64,000 nt of DNA from Lachnospira hominis (ex Liu et al. 2021) (GTDB taxonomy: Bacteria; Bacillota; Clostridia; Lachnospirales; Lachnospiraceae), in the NCBI RefSeq assembly GCF_014287955.1, contig NZ_JACOPD010000001.1:310001-374000 (forward strand). Reading direction: 5' to 3'. Made by a program: the position numbers and the translations under genes. The first letter of the stretch is position 1, and the number at the start of each line of letters is the position of its first letter. The notes below the pieces were generated by a model. The model was not told the DNA's origin. It saw nothing but the letters and a program-made list of their open reading frames with translations, and made no database searches. Positions 43,143 through 52,145 of this stretch are shown here, piece after piece.

Positions 43143-44017
43143 TCTGTCTCACCACCCTTTTCTCCAAAGTAATACAGAAACACATCTTCTAGTGTTGGCT
43201 CTATCACGCAGGCTTCAGGAATTGGCGGTCTATCAGCAATAATACGCAGTTCCACCATTCCTCTCTCCGACTTCATATTTGACACTTTGAACTGTTTCAT
43301 CATTTTTGTTGCGTCTGCCTGTGATACTTCACACGCATACACATTTTCCTGCATAGAAGCAATCATATCATCCAGATTTCCCTGTTGCACAATCTGCCCT
43401 TCTTTCATCAGCCAGATCTCGTTTGCAATATACTCTATGTCTGAAACAATATGCGTTGACAAAATAACAATTCGCTCCTCTGACAGTTCACTAATCAGAT
43501 TACGAAAACGAACTCTTTCCGATGGGTCAAGTCCGGCTGTAGGCTCATCCAAAATAAGAATCTTTGGATTATTTAACATAGCCTGAGCGATTCCAGTTCT
43601 ACGCTTCATACCTCCTGATAGCTTCTTCATCTTCTTATTGGCAGCCTTTGTAAGTCCCACCTGCTCTAATAATTCTTTTACTCGTTTTCCTGCTACCATA
43701 GGACGGATTCCCTTTAAGCTGGCAATATACATCAGATAATCCTTTACCGTAAAATCTGGATAAAATCCAAATTCCTGTGGTAAGTATCCAAGCAAATTTC
43801 TATATTCTCCATCCATTTGGAAAATGTCTTTTCCATCACATAAAATCTGTCCACTTGTTGGCGGCAATAAGGTACAAATCATTCTCATAAAAGTTGTCTT
43901 ACCTGCACCATTCACACCCAACAATCCATATACGCCATTGGTTATTGTTAAATTCAGATCATCTACAGCGCAAAACTCACCAAACTTTCTTGTAACATTA
44001 ACCATTTGTAATTCCAT
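43139..44017 (-). CDS. ABC transporter ATP-binding protein (BcrA-like)
   Basis: A protein of 292 residues. Walker A VYGLLGVNGAGKTTFMRMI, signature MKKLSGGMKRRTGIAQAML, Walker B KILILDEPTAGLDPSERV and the H-loop LSTHIVSD are all present in order. It resembles BcrA-type ATPases of bacitracin or lantibiotic export systems. Coupled to the permease gene by a four-base overlap and to the upstream membrane protein gene by a 20-base overlap. Confidence 0.9.
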   Translation of the reverse strand: MELQMVNVTRKFGEFCAVDDLNLTITNGVYGLLGVNGAGKTTFMRMICTLLPPTSGQILCDGKDIFQMDGEYRNLLGYLPQEFGFYPDFTVKDYLMYIASLKGIRPMVAGKRVKELLEQVGLTKAANKKMKKLSGGMKRRTGIAQAMLNNPKILILDEPTAGLDPSERVRFRNLISELSEERIVILSTHIVSDIEYIANEIWLMKEGQIVQQGNLDDMIASMQENVYACEVSQADATKMMKQFKVSNMKSERGMVELRIIADRPPIPEACVIEPTLEDVFLYYFGEKGGETE

Positions 44018-44759
44018 ATAAATTCACCTCCAAAAAACGATTACACTCATGAATCGTCTTATAGACTGCACCAATCAAAAAACATATTGCAAATACGAAC
44101 AGGATAATCCATATAGGCATAGCAATACGTTCATAAATAGCATTATTCATTGCAACGCCCCACCATATCACGCCCCATATAAAGCATCCTAATATAGATG
44201 TTGCCTCATTCAGAAAGCTACAGTTCAACATTACAAAACAAATTCCCGCTGTAATAACCATAGGGAACAAGAACTGAACCAGTAAATCCATAAACTGCAT
44301 TTTCATGCCGATACATACCACTGTTAAAAATACTGTTAGCATGAATACATCAACTATTCCTATTAGAAATATTCTTGCCGAATAAATCTGTCTAAGAGAG
44401 AACAAACATGTCACCTCTATTTGACGGGAATTACTCTCCTTATTTCTCCAAAATTCCGGAATAATCATCACTACAAAAAATACAGAAGCAACTCCCAATG
44501 TTCTCATAAGATAAATCGAATCCTTCAAAAATGGCATAATCAAAAATACCAAGGCAAGCAACATTGCCTGTAATATCCACCATCTCTTTCGAATCAAGCG
44601 AAACTGCGAAAAAAAGAATTCTGTATAACTCATCATATTTTCAGACTGTACTTCCATCATGACATTCTTTGATTTCTGTATAGTTTCCAAAATTTTTTCT
44701 TCTCTTGGAGTAACACTATTTTCTCTTTTATATGTTTCCATCATCTTCTCAAGTTTCAT
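43998..44759 (-). CDS. Membrane protein between the ECF sigma factor and ABC genes (possible anti-sigma)
   Basis: A protein of 253 residues. The N-terminal 80 residues are soluble and charged (ENSVTPREEKILETIQKSKN); six hydrophobic spans follow. Its position directly after an ECF sigma gene, with an 11-base overlap, and its soluble N-terminus make it a likely membrane-bound anti-sigma or sensor. I see no zinc-binding anti-sigma motif. No strong family match. Confidence 0.6.
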   Translation of the reverse strand: MKLEKMMETYKRENSVTPREEKILETIQKSKNVMMEVQSENMMSYTEFFFSQFRLIRKRWWILQAMLLALVFLIMPFLKDSIYLMRTLGVASVFFVVMIIPEFWRNKESNSRQIEVTCLFSLRQIYSARIFLIGIVDVFMLTVFLTVVCIGMKMQFMDLLVQFLFPMVITAGICFVMLNCSFLNEATSILGCFIWGVIWWGVAMNNAIYERIAMPIWIILFVFAICFLIGAVYKTIHECNRFLEVNLYGITNG

Positions 44760-45282
44760 GAGACTCCTCCTCTCCCAATAATCTTTTTAATTCTTCTTTT
44801 GCTCTCTTATGCCTATACTTTACTAGCGGTAATCCAATCTGCATTATGTCAGCAATTTCTCTTAGCTTTAGCTCTTGAAAATAGATCATTATAATAATTT
44901 CTCTTAATTCCGGCTGCATCTGTTCAAGTGCATGTTCCACATACATTTGATTTTCCTTTTTGGGGATATCGCCATCAGAAACTAACTCTCTTTCCAATAC
45001 TTCCGTTTCTATGCTCTCTGCCTTCCATTTCTTTGCACTATTCTTACAGAGATTACCAGCTATCACATAAAGGTAATTCTTTGCTTTTCCCATATGCTGA
45101 TAAGATTGTATGTTATTTATAAAGCGAAGAAAGGTTTCCTGTGTTAGATCTTCCGCTTCTGTCTGATTCAAACAGTGATATCTACAATAAGACAAAATAT
45201 CCGCATAATATTTCCGTACAAATTTATCAAAGGCTTGATCATTGCCCTGTTTCATTTGCAGGATTAAAATAAAATCATTCAA
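44749..45282 (-). CDS. ECF-type RNA polymerase sigma factor
   Basis: A protein of 177 residues. Region 2 is ILILQMKQGNDQAFDKFVRK with ADILSYCRYHCLNQTEAEDL and TQETFLRFINN. Region 4 is LEQMQPELREIIIMIYFQEL followed by REIADIMQIGLPLVKYRHKR. The start is a TTG at 45282 with GGAAGGAG upstream. It heads an operon of membrane protein, ABC ATPase, permease and VanY enzyme, probably an envelope-stress or antimicrobial-peptide response cassette. TGTTAC near 45340 may be part of its own promoter. Confidence 0.85.
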   Translation of the reverse strand: MNDFILILQMKQGNDQAFDKFVRKYYADILSYCRYHCLNQTEAEDLTQETFLRFINNIQSYQHMGKAKNYLYVIAGNLCKNSAKKWKAESIETEVLERELVSDGDIPKKENQMYVEHALEQMQPELREIIIMIYFQELKLREIADIMQIGLPLVKYRHKRAKEELKRLLGEEESHET

Positions 45283-45414
45283 GTTACACTCCTTCCTTAT
45301 TTTGTAATGAATAAACGTTTATCTCACTCTAATATGTGTAACAACTGACTACCTCAAAAAGATAGTTTTATTTTCATTTTTTATAACTTAACAAATCTTG
45401 TCAAATAAAAAACA

Positions 45415-45449
45415 CGCCCGGAAGTGGTATCATGCCACCCCGGACGCTC
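45415..45449. repeat. 35-bp direct repeat, right copy
   Basis: Same as 41126-41160 except for one base (CATGCCAC for CATGCCAT). On the minus strand the hairpin is followed by a T-rich tail, so this copy is a good terminator for transcripts arriving from the right. Confidence 0.75.
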
Positions 45450-45603
45450 GTTTCTTACTCTCCAAAACTTTTCTGTCTCCACCAACCACTTAAGCTTGAT
45501 GCAGTTATCATCTGAAATTCTTAAAATGCTTAATCTCTGGTCACATTATATTTCGTATTCAGATATATCACTCTCAACAGAAAAATCGATATTATTTGCC
45601 ACT

Positions 45604-45699
45604 CCACAAATAGAGCCAAACTAGAGCCATTTGATAAAACAAATGCCGGAAGCCCGCATAAATACAAGCTTTCGGCATTTCAATCCGTTATTCAAACTC
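45604..45699. repeat. Right end of the retron element with guaA-type attachment core (copy 3)
   Basis: AGAGCCAAACTAGAGCCA (45612-45629), the AAATGCCGGAAGC hairpin, and TTATTCAAACTC (45688-45699). Nearly identical to 20356-20452. The last 12 bases match guaA at 59797-59808, marking the boundary between two stacked elements. Confidence 0.8.
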
Positions 45700-45802
45700 C
45701 TCTTTGCCAAGTTGTTTTGTGGTGTAATGTATTGATTTTGGTGGTGAAAATCCGGGAGTTTTGTCCAAACTATACCTGTTGCGTGGATTTTTAGGTAATT
45801 GT

Positions 45803-45821
45803 ATTGTCATTTTGTTGTCAC
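45803..45821. repeat. Arm-type repeat, left end of the DpnII element
   Basis: ATTGTCATTTTGTTGTCAC here and ATTGTCATTTGATTGTCAC at 59721-59739 differ in two bases and have the same orientation. They lie 104 bases inside one boundary and 58 bases inside the other, as integrase arm sites would. Confidence 0.55.
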
Positions 45822-45842
45822 AACAATTTTGCCAGTTTCGAT

Positions 45843-46487
45843 TTACAAAGTAATCGAAAAAAACTGTTCTTCATATGACTCTAGGCATCCTTGAACTGTC
45901 ATTTCTTTTCTTTCCCTAATGATATCTTCAACCATTTTTATCAACTCGTCTTCGGATGTAACATTTTTTATTTTAATCCAATCCTCATGATAATTAAGGT
46001 ACATTATTAGTTCCATAAATTCCGATAACGTAGGCACACGTTTTACCCCTATCCTTAAATCATTATAATTTCCAATATGTATATGAGCCTTTGGATGTGA
46101 CACTGCAGAGTATTGTGTTCTGTCTTCTGTATATTCTAATCGAATATACGTTTTCATTTTATCCAAATATCCATCATACATTAACTCATTTGGACACGGA
46201 TAATAAATTAGGCAAGCCTCTGAAATACTTTTCATATAAAATTTATAATCAATCTGTATAACACCACCATCATTAAACATAAACAAATAATCATTCTGAT
46301 TACAAATATTCTGATATACTTCCGAAAATTTAGCATCTTTCTGTATTCCAGTTTGATTATGATTTGATGAAATAGAGAAATCATTGCACTTTTTTTCTGC
46401 AAAGAGCGGATTCACAATCATTTTACACTCCAAATATTTACTTATAGTTGCTTTAATATCTTTCATAATTAATTCATAACTATTCAT
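45843..46487 (-). CDS. DUF2290-like protein, partner of the helicase
   Basis: A protein of 214 residues started at the ATG at 46487, five bases after GGAGAG; the start overlaps the helicase stop. FMFNDGGVIQIDYKFYMKS, then SHPKAHIHIGNYNDLRIGVK and LSEFMELIMYLNYHEDW match the DUF2290 pattern (H-x-H-x-G, then R and an F-x-x-x-I-x-x-x-Y helix). DUF2290 proteins accompany SF1 helicases in a predicted defence system. Last gene of the DpnII operon. Confidence 0.65.
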   Translation of the reverse strand: MNSYELIMKDIKATISKYLECKMIVNPLFAEKKCNDFSISSNHNQTGIQKDAKFSEVYQNICNQNDYLFMFNDGGVIQIDYKFYMKSISEACLIYYPCPNELMYDGYLDKMKTYIRLEYTEDRTQYSAVSHPKAHIHIGNYNDLRIGVKRVPTLSEFMELIMYLNYHEDWIKIKNVTSEDELIKMVEDIIRERKEMTVQGCLESYEEQFFSITL

Positions 46488-48657
46488 CTGTACTCTCTCC
46501 AAGCAAATTTTTAATGCTCTCCTTTGTATCGTCATCTAAAAATAAGTTAAGTAATTTCAGTTTTTCCTTATCGCCCAAAACCGCTTTCAACGCTTCAATA
46601 TCTCTTTCAAATTTTGCTGTTTTATCTGATTTAAAAATATAATCTATATTTACCATTTTCTCAAATTCAGCTTGTGATGGGAAATCAAATTCAAAACATG
46701 GCAATTTACTAACGATTTTCTCATATTCTTCTTTAAACAAATCTATATTGTCCTCAGCACCACTCACAAATACCCAACCTTTAGAACGGGTCATTGAAAT
46801 AAAAAAAGAATTTCTCGCAATTCTACGTTTCGCCATAGAGGTCTCGTCATACATGCTATTTCCACCAAGAACAAATACTATCGGAACCTCATTTCCTTTT
46901 GCTCTCCTCGGTGTTGTCAATGTAACACACTCATCTTGAAAGAAATTTTTAGAATCTTCAACAATTCCTGGAATAATTGAAAGGTGCCCTTTCTTGTATA
47001 ACAACTCTTGCATACGTTGCAACAATTCTTTAGATTTTTTTCTCAGATCTATTACCATTATATCCTCAGGCTTAACTTTTTCTTGAGTAATTAATTCATC
47101 TATTTTTTCACTTACCCTCTGATATTCTTCATTAATTGTAGAATAAAAATCAAAATTTACAATCGGATACTTTTCATATAGCTGATTGATTTCGTTAGGA
47201 CTGTTTTCTTTAGTTCTTTCCACTATAACTCGACTTGAAAAAGAAATATCATCTCCCACGTTATTAATCTTTTCAAAATCAAACCCCAAAGCTTTCCAAT
47301 TTTTAACGCTTCTTATCATTTGAACCATTCCATCTACAGCATAAATTCCAAAGCCAAAAGCCATAGCAATCAAAAGAACATCTCGATAATTTCTATATGA
47401 CTTTTTCAATATATGATCATTTTCTTCAAGTAACTTTACCTGCGGTTCTCCATTTTTATCCTTTCCAAATAATTCTTCAAAATCTGGCATTGAAACATCT
47501 GTTGTTGTTTGTAATTGATCATATGCTATCACAATCTTCTTAGGGTCTTTAACAATCTTCGCTACTAAATAAAAAAATTCTTCTGGTAAATCTTGTGCCT
47601 CATCTATAAGCACATAATCATATTCTTTTCTTAAATTATAAGCTGAAACTCTTTTACATGCCTCTCCAAAGGGATTACTATATCCCCTTACTTCATAATA
47701 TGGTATAGGTGACAATCCATTAGTTCTACAAACATTATACAATAGTCCCTCGCCTGTTGTTCTTCCTCCCCACGCATGCAATATCTTTAAATTCTCTGAC
47801 GGTTGAACCCCAGTCAATTTTACATAATACTTTTGTATCAGTCTCGTTACTTGCGTATACAAACTCTGAGTATAAAATACATACGCAATTTTTGCATTGG
47901 GATCATATCTATGAATCTTAGCAGCTTTTATTGCCAAAATAACTGTTTTTCCAGTTCCAGCCAACCCTCTAATCTGCTCACATGCATCTGTTATACTAAG
48001 GCTTGCCTCTAATTGAGTTTCATCAAATGTGTATATTTTCTGATTGTTTATTGCAATTGCTTCCCTTAAGTTCTTTGCTGGTTTTTCAATCGGAATTCCG
48101 ATATCTTTCGCCAATACATTCGCCTTTTCAATAACACTAAGTAGCCTTTTCCAATTATCATCATCCAATCGGTGCTCACACATATTATCAAACATATTGC
48201 CTGATATATAGTCCGAAAACCATATATTTCTCATAAAGTTTTCGTGAATTTTGACCCTTTCCTTTTCTAAATTAGTGAAAATAATAAAGCTTGTAAATTT
48301 CAGTTCATTGTCTATTCCATTTAATGGCGACATAATATCTGTTTTGCATTTATAACAATAATTGTCAAAGTATTTTATCTCATTTATCTCTTTATTTTCA
48401 GAAATAACCCAATAATTTTCATTCATTTCCGTTAAACGTTCTGCTGTATAATTATATCCTTTAATAAATATTACTCCCCATTCTCTGTCCACTATGGTAA
48501 ATGTTGGCAGAACGCCATTCTCCACTAAAAAATCCGGTTCTTCATATAAACAATAGCAATCCTCCCTATCTCCAATTTTACTTCTTAAAAAATTCAATAT
48601 TGCATTTGCAGTTTCATCTTTTGGAAACTTTACTTTATTATAAATTCTTTCTATCAT
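46480..48657 (-). CDS. SF1 (UvrD-like) helicase of a helicase-DUF2290 pair
   Basis: A protein of 725 residues. After an N-terminal domain of about 210 residues comes the SF1 core: Walker A CEQIRGLAGTGKTVILAIKA, YDYVLIDEAQDLPEEFFYLV (motif II), VIAYDQLQTT (motif III), LKKSYRNYRD (IV region) and FFISMTRSKGWVFVSG (VI region). It should translocate on DNA or RNA. It overlaps the DpnII endonuclease stop by four bases, so this helicase is translationally coupled to a type II restriction enzyme. Confidence 0.85.
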   Translation of the reverse strand: MIERIYNKVKFPKDETANAILNFLRSKIGDREDCYCLYEEPDFLVENGVLPTFTIVDREWGVIFIKGYNYTAERLTEMNENYWVISENKEINEIKYFDNYCYKCKTDIMSPLNGIDNELKFTSFIIFTNLEKERVKIHENFMRNIWFSDYISGNMFDNMCEHRLDDDNWKRLLSVIEKANVLAKDIGIPIEKPAKNLREAIAINNQKIYTFDETQLEASLSITDACEQIRGLAGTGKTVILAIKAAKIHRYDPNAKIAYVFYTQSLYTQVTRLIQKYYVKLTGVQPSENLKILHAWGGRTTGEGLLYNVCRTNGLSPIPYYEVRGYSNPFGEACKRVSAYNLRKEYDYVLIDEAQDLPEEFFYLVAKIVKDPKKIVIAYDQLQTTTDVSMPDFEELFGKDKNGEPQVKLLEENDHILKKSYRNYRDVLLIAMAFGFGIYAVDGMVQMIRSVKNWKALGFDFEKINNVGDDISFSSRVIVERTKENSPNEINQLYEKYPIVNFDFYSTINEEYQRVSEKIDELITQEKVKPEDIMVIDLRKKSKELLQRMQELLYKKGHLSIIPGIVEDSKNFFQDECVTLTTPRRAKGNEVPIVFVLGGNSMYDETSMAKRRIARNSFFISMTRSKGWVFVSGAEDNIDLFKEEYEKIVSKLPCFEFDFPSQAEFEKMVNIDYIFKSDKTAKFERDIEALKAVLGDKEKLKLLNLFLDDDTKESIKNLLGESTDE

Positions 48658-49529
48658 ATTTTTCCTCCATTAAATATTATTTCCATAACACCATTCTCCA
48701 TATCATCAATACTATAAATAGTATCCATAACTTCGAATGTCTCTCTCAAATTACCTCTTGCACTCTTCCAGCCAATTCCATCTGTAAACCACACAAAGGT
48801 AAATCCCTCAATAGTGTCTGCTTCTTGCGAAAGCATTTTATAACTTCTTGCGGTTTCATTCAACTTCGAGCCACCGCCACCATAGAAATTTGTTTCAATA
48901 CCATAAATCATCTTATCTGTCTTGATTACAAAATCAAATCTCTTAGCGGCTTTTCCCTGATTAGAAAGTGCAGATAAATCAATATTCCACTTTTCTTCAA
49001 TATCCTTGAGGTGCATTTCCTTGAAGTAATTTACATCCTTTTCAAATCCTGCTGCCATGATATACTTTTCAACCAAGTCTTCCATCTGGTGACCGCCACG
49101 ATTCTTACGACCATTAGAATCCAATCCGGTTTCTATACCCAACGCATAATCCACAAGATTATTTACTAAGTGATTTGCAATCATATCAAATAATCCTGTC
49201 TTACGCATGAATACCTTGTACTGCTCCACATTGTAATTCATCTGTTTGAAATTATATAAGAACGCACCTTCTTCATCCTGGGCATATATTTCATGACCTC
49301 TCACCGCAAGAAGTAGCGGAACACATTGTAAAGTTTCCGGATACTTTGTCACAATCTTCTCAAATTCTTCTTCGATATTTTTAGAACCAATCAAGGAATT
49401 TAAGATGTTTAATTCCACCTTGATTTCATTAACATTTCTTACGACCTTTTCAAAATCAATATAATAATCATAACTTGATATACTTGGTCTGAACTTACTC
49501 AACCATTCATCAAAATTTCTATTTGTCAT
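48654..49529 (-). CDS. dpnB: DpnII-type restriction endonuclease (GATC)
   Basis: A protein of 291 residues matching the DpnII/MboI endonuclease layout: FDEWLSKFRPSISSYDYYID, FMRKTGLFDMIANHLVNNLV, DYALGIETGLDSNGRKNRGG (a family hallmark) and RFDFVIKTDKMIYGIETNFY, where D and E-x-N form part of the nuclease site. It cuts unmethylated GATC. Its start overlaps the dpnA stop by 11 bases, and it is followed by the helicase with a four-base overlap. Confidence 0.9.
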   Translation of the reverse strand: MTNRNFDEWLSKFRPSISSYDYYIDFEKVVRNVNEIKVELNILNSLIGSKNIEEEFEKIVTKYPETLQCVPLLLAVRGHEIYAQDEEGAFLYNFKQMNYNVEQYKVFMRKTGLFDMIANHLVNNLVDYALGIETGLDSNGRKNRGGHQMEDLVEKYIMAAGFEKDVNYFKEMHLKDIEEKWNIDLSALSNQGKAAKRFDFVIKTDKMIYGIETNFYGGGGSKLNETARSYKMLSQEADTIEGFTFVWFTDGIGWKSARGNLRETFEVMDTIYSIDDMENGVMEIIFNGGKI

Positions 49530-50322
49530 TTGCTACCTTCTCCAATCTCCTCTTGGATATCTCCAAGTATTCTTCACTTACATCTATTCCAATAAACTTC
49601 CGTCCAAATCGTACTGCCTCTACTCCGGTAGTTCCAGAACCACAAAATGGATCCAATATAACTTGTCCATCCTCCGTTGACGCCAGTACAATTTTTTCAA
49701 GCAAATATTCCGGTTTCTGCGTGGGATGCTTACCTTCTGTTTTCTCAGAAGGTTTCGTCAATGCTCCAGTCCACACATCCTTCATCTGCTTTCCGCCATT
49801 CATTTCTTTCATTTTCTGATAATCAAAAAAATGCCGAGACTTCTTATCATTCTTCTGTGCCCATAAAATGGTTTCCGTAGAATGTGTGAAGCATCGACAT
49901 GCTAAGTTTGGTGGTGGATTTGTTTTCTGCCATGTTATGTTGTTGATTATTTTGAAGCCTTCCTGCTCCAATGCCATACCAATTGAATATATATTGTGTA
50001 GTGTTCCTGATATCCATATTGTGCCGTTCGGCTTTAGTACTTTCTTACATAACTTAATCCACTTTCTGTTAAACTTGTGTTTTTCTTCGACGCTGGTTCC
50101 ACTTTCCGAAAGCTTATCCCATGAGCCTTTATTTACTGAAACCATCTTTCCGCCCTGACAGGTAATGCCGTCATTACTTAAAAAATAAGGTGGATCTGCA
50201 AATATCATATCAACAGATTCTGGTTCCATTTTTGTTAGAATTTTAAAGGAATCACCTAATATCAATTGTGATTCTTCAGTCTCAAAATATAATGGCACTT
50301 TCTTTGTAAATAAGTTCTCCAT
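49519..50322 (-). CDS. dpnA: DpnA-like adenine methyltransferase
   Basis: A protein of 267 residues. Motif IV DMIFADPPYFLSNDGITCQG comes first and motif I VILDPFCGSGTTGVEAV last, the beta-class order. KTEGKHPTQKPEYLLEKIVL is the usual link. In DpnII systems the second methylase can modify single-stranded GATC DNA and protects incoming transforming strands. Located between dpnM and the endonuclease, 13 bases after dpnM, as in the standard DpnII cassette. Confidence 0.92.
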   Translation of the reverse strand: MENLFTKKVPLYFETEESQLILGDSFKILTKMEPESVDMIFADPPYFLSNDGITCQGGKMVSVNKGSWDKLSESGTSVEEKHKFNRKWIKLCKKVLKPNGTIWISGTLHNIYSIGMALEQEGFKIINNITWQKTNPPPNLACRCFTHSTETILWAQKNDKKSRHFFDYQKMKEMNGGKQMKDVWTGALTKPSEKTEGKHPTQKPEYLLEKIVLASTEDGQVILDPFCGSGTTGVEAVRFGRKFIGIDVSEEYLEISKRRLEKVANDK

Positions 50323-50335
50323 TATCTCGACTCCT

Positions 50336-51169
50336 TTAGTAATTGCATATAATCACTTCTTCACCAACTCTGTTGGATGCATCTGAATTAATCATACGTT
50401 TTACACTTACAACATCTATTTTATAGCCTTTGTTGCCATACAGCTCATTTATCAAGTCCGTATTATGATTTGTGAGCATACAGTAGCAACCTCTATCTGT
50501 TAATTCATCAAAAAGTTTTGCTAAACGCTTATGGCTTTCTATATCAAATCCCTCTTTTGTGTATGACTCAAAAGAAGTAGGCGCGAGTGGTGCATATGGA
50601 CTATCTATAAATATAAAATCGCCCTTCTTTGCATCCTTACAAGCCATTTCAAAATCACCATCTATAATGGTTACTCCTTGCAAGTACTTTGAAGTAGCCA
50701 TAATAACCTCTTCATCAACAGAAGCTCTCCGGCTGTTGTTATACGGAACATTAAATAATCCTTTGCCATTTACCCGATACAAGCCATTAAAACAATGCTT
50801 ATTTATAAACACAAACAACGCAGCCAATTCCACATCATACTCCGCTTTCATCAGCTTGTCATTGTAATGCTCCCTGAGGGAATAATAGTATTCCTTACCA
50901 TCTTCCCACATTTCCGTATCAAGCCTGCTCACAGCCTTCAGGAATGCTTCCGGTGCGTTACATATCTGCTTGTATGCATTTATCAATGCTTTGTTTATAT
51001 CATTTATCAGAGCATTTGCAGGTAGCAACTCGAATGTAACTGCACCGCCACCCACAAATGGCTCATAATAATTATTATATTTTTCAGGCATTCTTTCCTT
51101 TATTTGTGGAATCAACTGACGCTTACCGCCAGCCCATTTCACAAATGGAGCGACACTTGAATTATTCAT
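50336..51169 (-). CDS. dpnM: DpnM-like Dam methyltransferase (GATC)
   Basis: A protein of 277 residues. FVKWAGGKRQLIPQIKERMP (AdoMet motif), YYEPFVGGGAVTFELLPANA, LINDINKALINAYK and DFIFIDSPYAPLAPTSFESY are the Dam/DpnM signatures. The catalytic motif is DSPY rather than DPPY; the change is conservative and activity is likely. It methylates adenine in double-stranded GATC. First gene of the five-gene operon, with GAGG before the ATG and its own promoter at 51219-51247. Confidence 0.92.
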   Translation of the reverse strand: MNNSSVAPFVKWAGGKRQLIPQIKERMPEKYNNYYEPFVGGGAVTFELLPANALINDINKALINAYKQICNAPEAFLKAVSRLDTEMWEDGKEYYYSLREHYNDKLMKAEYDVELAALFVFINKHCFNGLYRVNGKGLFNVPYNNSRRASVDEEVIMATSKYLQGVTIIDGDFEMACKDAKKGDFIFIDSPYAPLAPTSFESYTKEGFDIESHKRLAKLFDELTDRGCYCMLTNHNTDLINELYGNKGYKIDVVSVKRMINSDASNRVGEEVIICNY

Positions 51170-51218
51170 TTTGATTCCTCTTCTCTATGTCCGCAAAAGG
51201 ACAATCTTTTACATATCT

Positions 51219-51270
51219 ATTATACTTGCAAACATACAAAATAACAACCAAAACTTTCACTCTGTGTGAA
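51219..51270 (-). promoter_or_regulatory. Promoter of the DpnII operon with controller-type operator
   Basis: TTGTTA (51242-51247) and TATAAT (51219-51224) on the minus strand, 17 bases apart. Nine bases upstream of the -35 lies TTCACACAGAGTGAA (51256-51270), with the same TTCAC/GTGAA arms as the two operators before the controller gene at 52146. The position upstream of a weak -35 suits activation. Confidence 0.7.
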
Positions 51271-51275
51271 TTATC

Positions 51276-51998
51276 TTACTTCTGAAATACAAATATATAC
51301 TCATGTGCCAGAAGCAGAAAATTGTTGTTTTGTTTTTCCCAATAATCAGTAGAACGACAATTATGCTGCTCTTTAATTATAATTTCTTTATTCGTAAATC
51401 CTGCCTGTAAAAAGCATTCCATCATACGAAATCCTAATGGAATAACCTTTCCATATTTTCTTACATCCCCAATCATTACAGCACACATTTTTCCTTTTTT
51501 CAAAACACGATATGCTTCATTTGCGACCTTCTTCATCTCATTTAAAAACGCTTCCACACCAAGTAATGAAATATCCCCTTCTATCCCTTTGCTGTATTTG
51601 ATGATATTGGCATATGGCGGATGCGTACAGATAAAGTCAATACGACTATCTTTGATAAAATGCAAATCTGTAGCATTTCCATTTCGTGTAAAGATTTTTG
51701 AATTTGTTTCACATTGGAATTGTAAATTCGTTTCAGAGATTGAAACAGATTGCGGATTGATGTCAACACCTACCGCATGACGATTGAGTAGCTTTGACTC
51801 TACTAAGGTTGTTCCACTACCCATAAATTGATCTAAGACCCAATCACCGGGATTAGAATACCGAAGTATCAGATTTCTTGGTACATATGGTGACCAATTT
51901 CCTCGATACTTTCCTGAATGCGTTGCCCAACTGCCCCTGTCCGGAAACGACCAGACTGTTGTTGGTTCAAGCTTAAAACTATTTGGTTGTAAACTTAT
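51276..51998 (-). CDS. DNA methyltransferase of the second restriction system, ATA start
   Basis: A protein of about 240 residues. The open frame extends upstream of the first ATG (51824): FKLEPTTVWSFPDRGSWATH and SGKYRGNWSPYVPRNLIL precede motif I DWVLDQFMGSGTTL, and IDFICTHPPYANIIKY is the catalytic PPY. The true start must therefore be near 51998, where ATA lies eight bases after AGGAGG and no ATG, GTG or TTG is in frame. Either ATA is used or the start codon was mutated. It is divergent from the controller and MutH-type nuclease genes and should protect their target. Confidence 0.75.
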   Translation of the reverse strand: MSLQPNSFKLEPTTVWSFPDRGSWATHSGKYRGNWSPYVPRNLILRYSNPGDWVLDQFMGSGTTLVESKLLNRHAVGVDINPQSVSISETNLQFQCETNSKIFTRNGNATDLHFIKDSRIDFICTHPPYANIIKYSKGIEGDISLLGVEAFLNEMKKVANEAYRVLKKGKMCAVMIGDVRKYGKVIPLGFRMMECFLQAGFTNKEIIIKEQHNCRSTDYWEKQNNNFLLLAHEYIFVFQK

Positions 51999-52073
51999 AA
52001 GACATTCCTCCTTCTTTTTTGTTGATTTCTACATTGTAACTCAATTTCATTCAAAAATCCATAGTAGTTTTCT

Positions 52074-52133
52074 TTCACTATAAGTGAATTTATCTGTTAT
52101 ACATCTCATGAGATAATATTCACAAATAGTGAA
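52074..52133 (+). promoter_or_regulatory. Two controller operators in front of the controller gene
   Basis: TTCACTATAAGTGAA (52074-52088) and TTCACAAATAGTGAA (52119-52133) share arms TTCAC/GTGAA. The first overlaps a -35-like TTCACT, which is 17 bases from TTATAC (52097-52102). The second touches the ribosome binding site. Arrangement as in autoregulated controller (C) genes. Confidence 0.7.
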
Positions 52134-52145
52134 AGAGGTGTTGAT

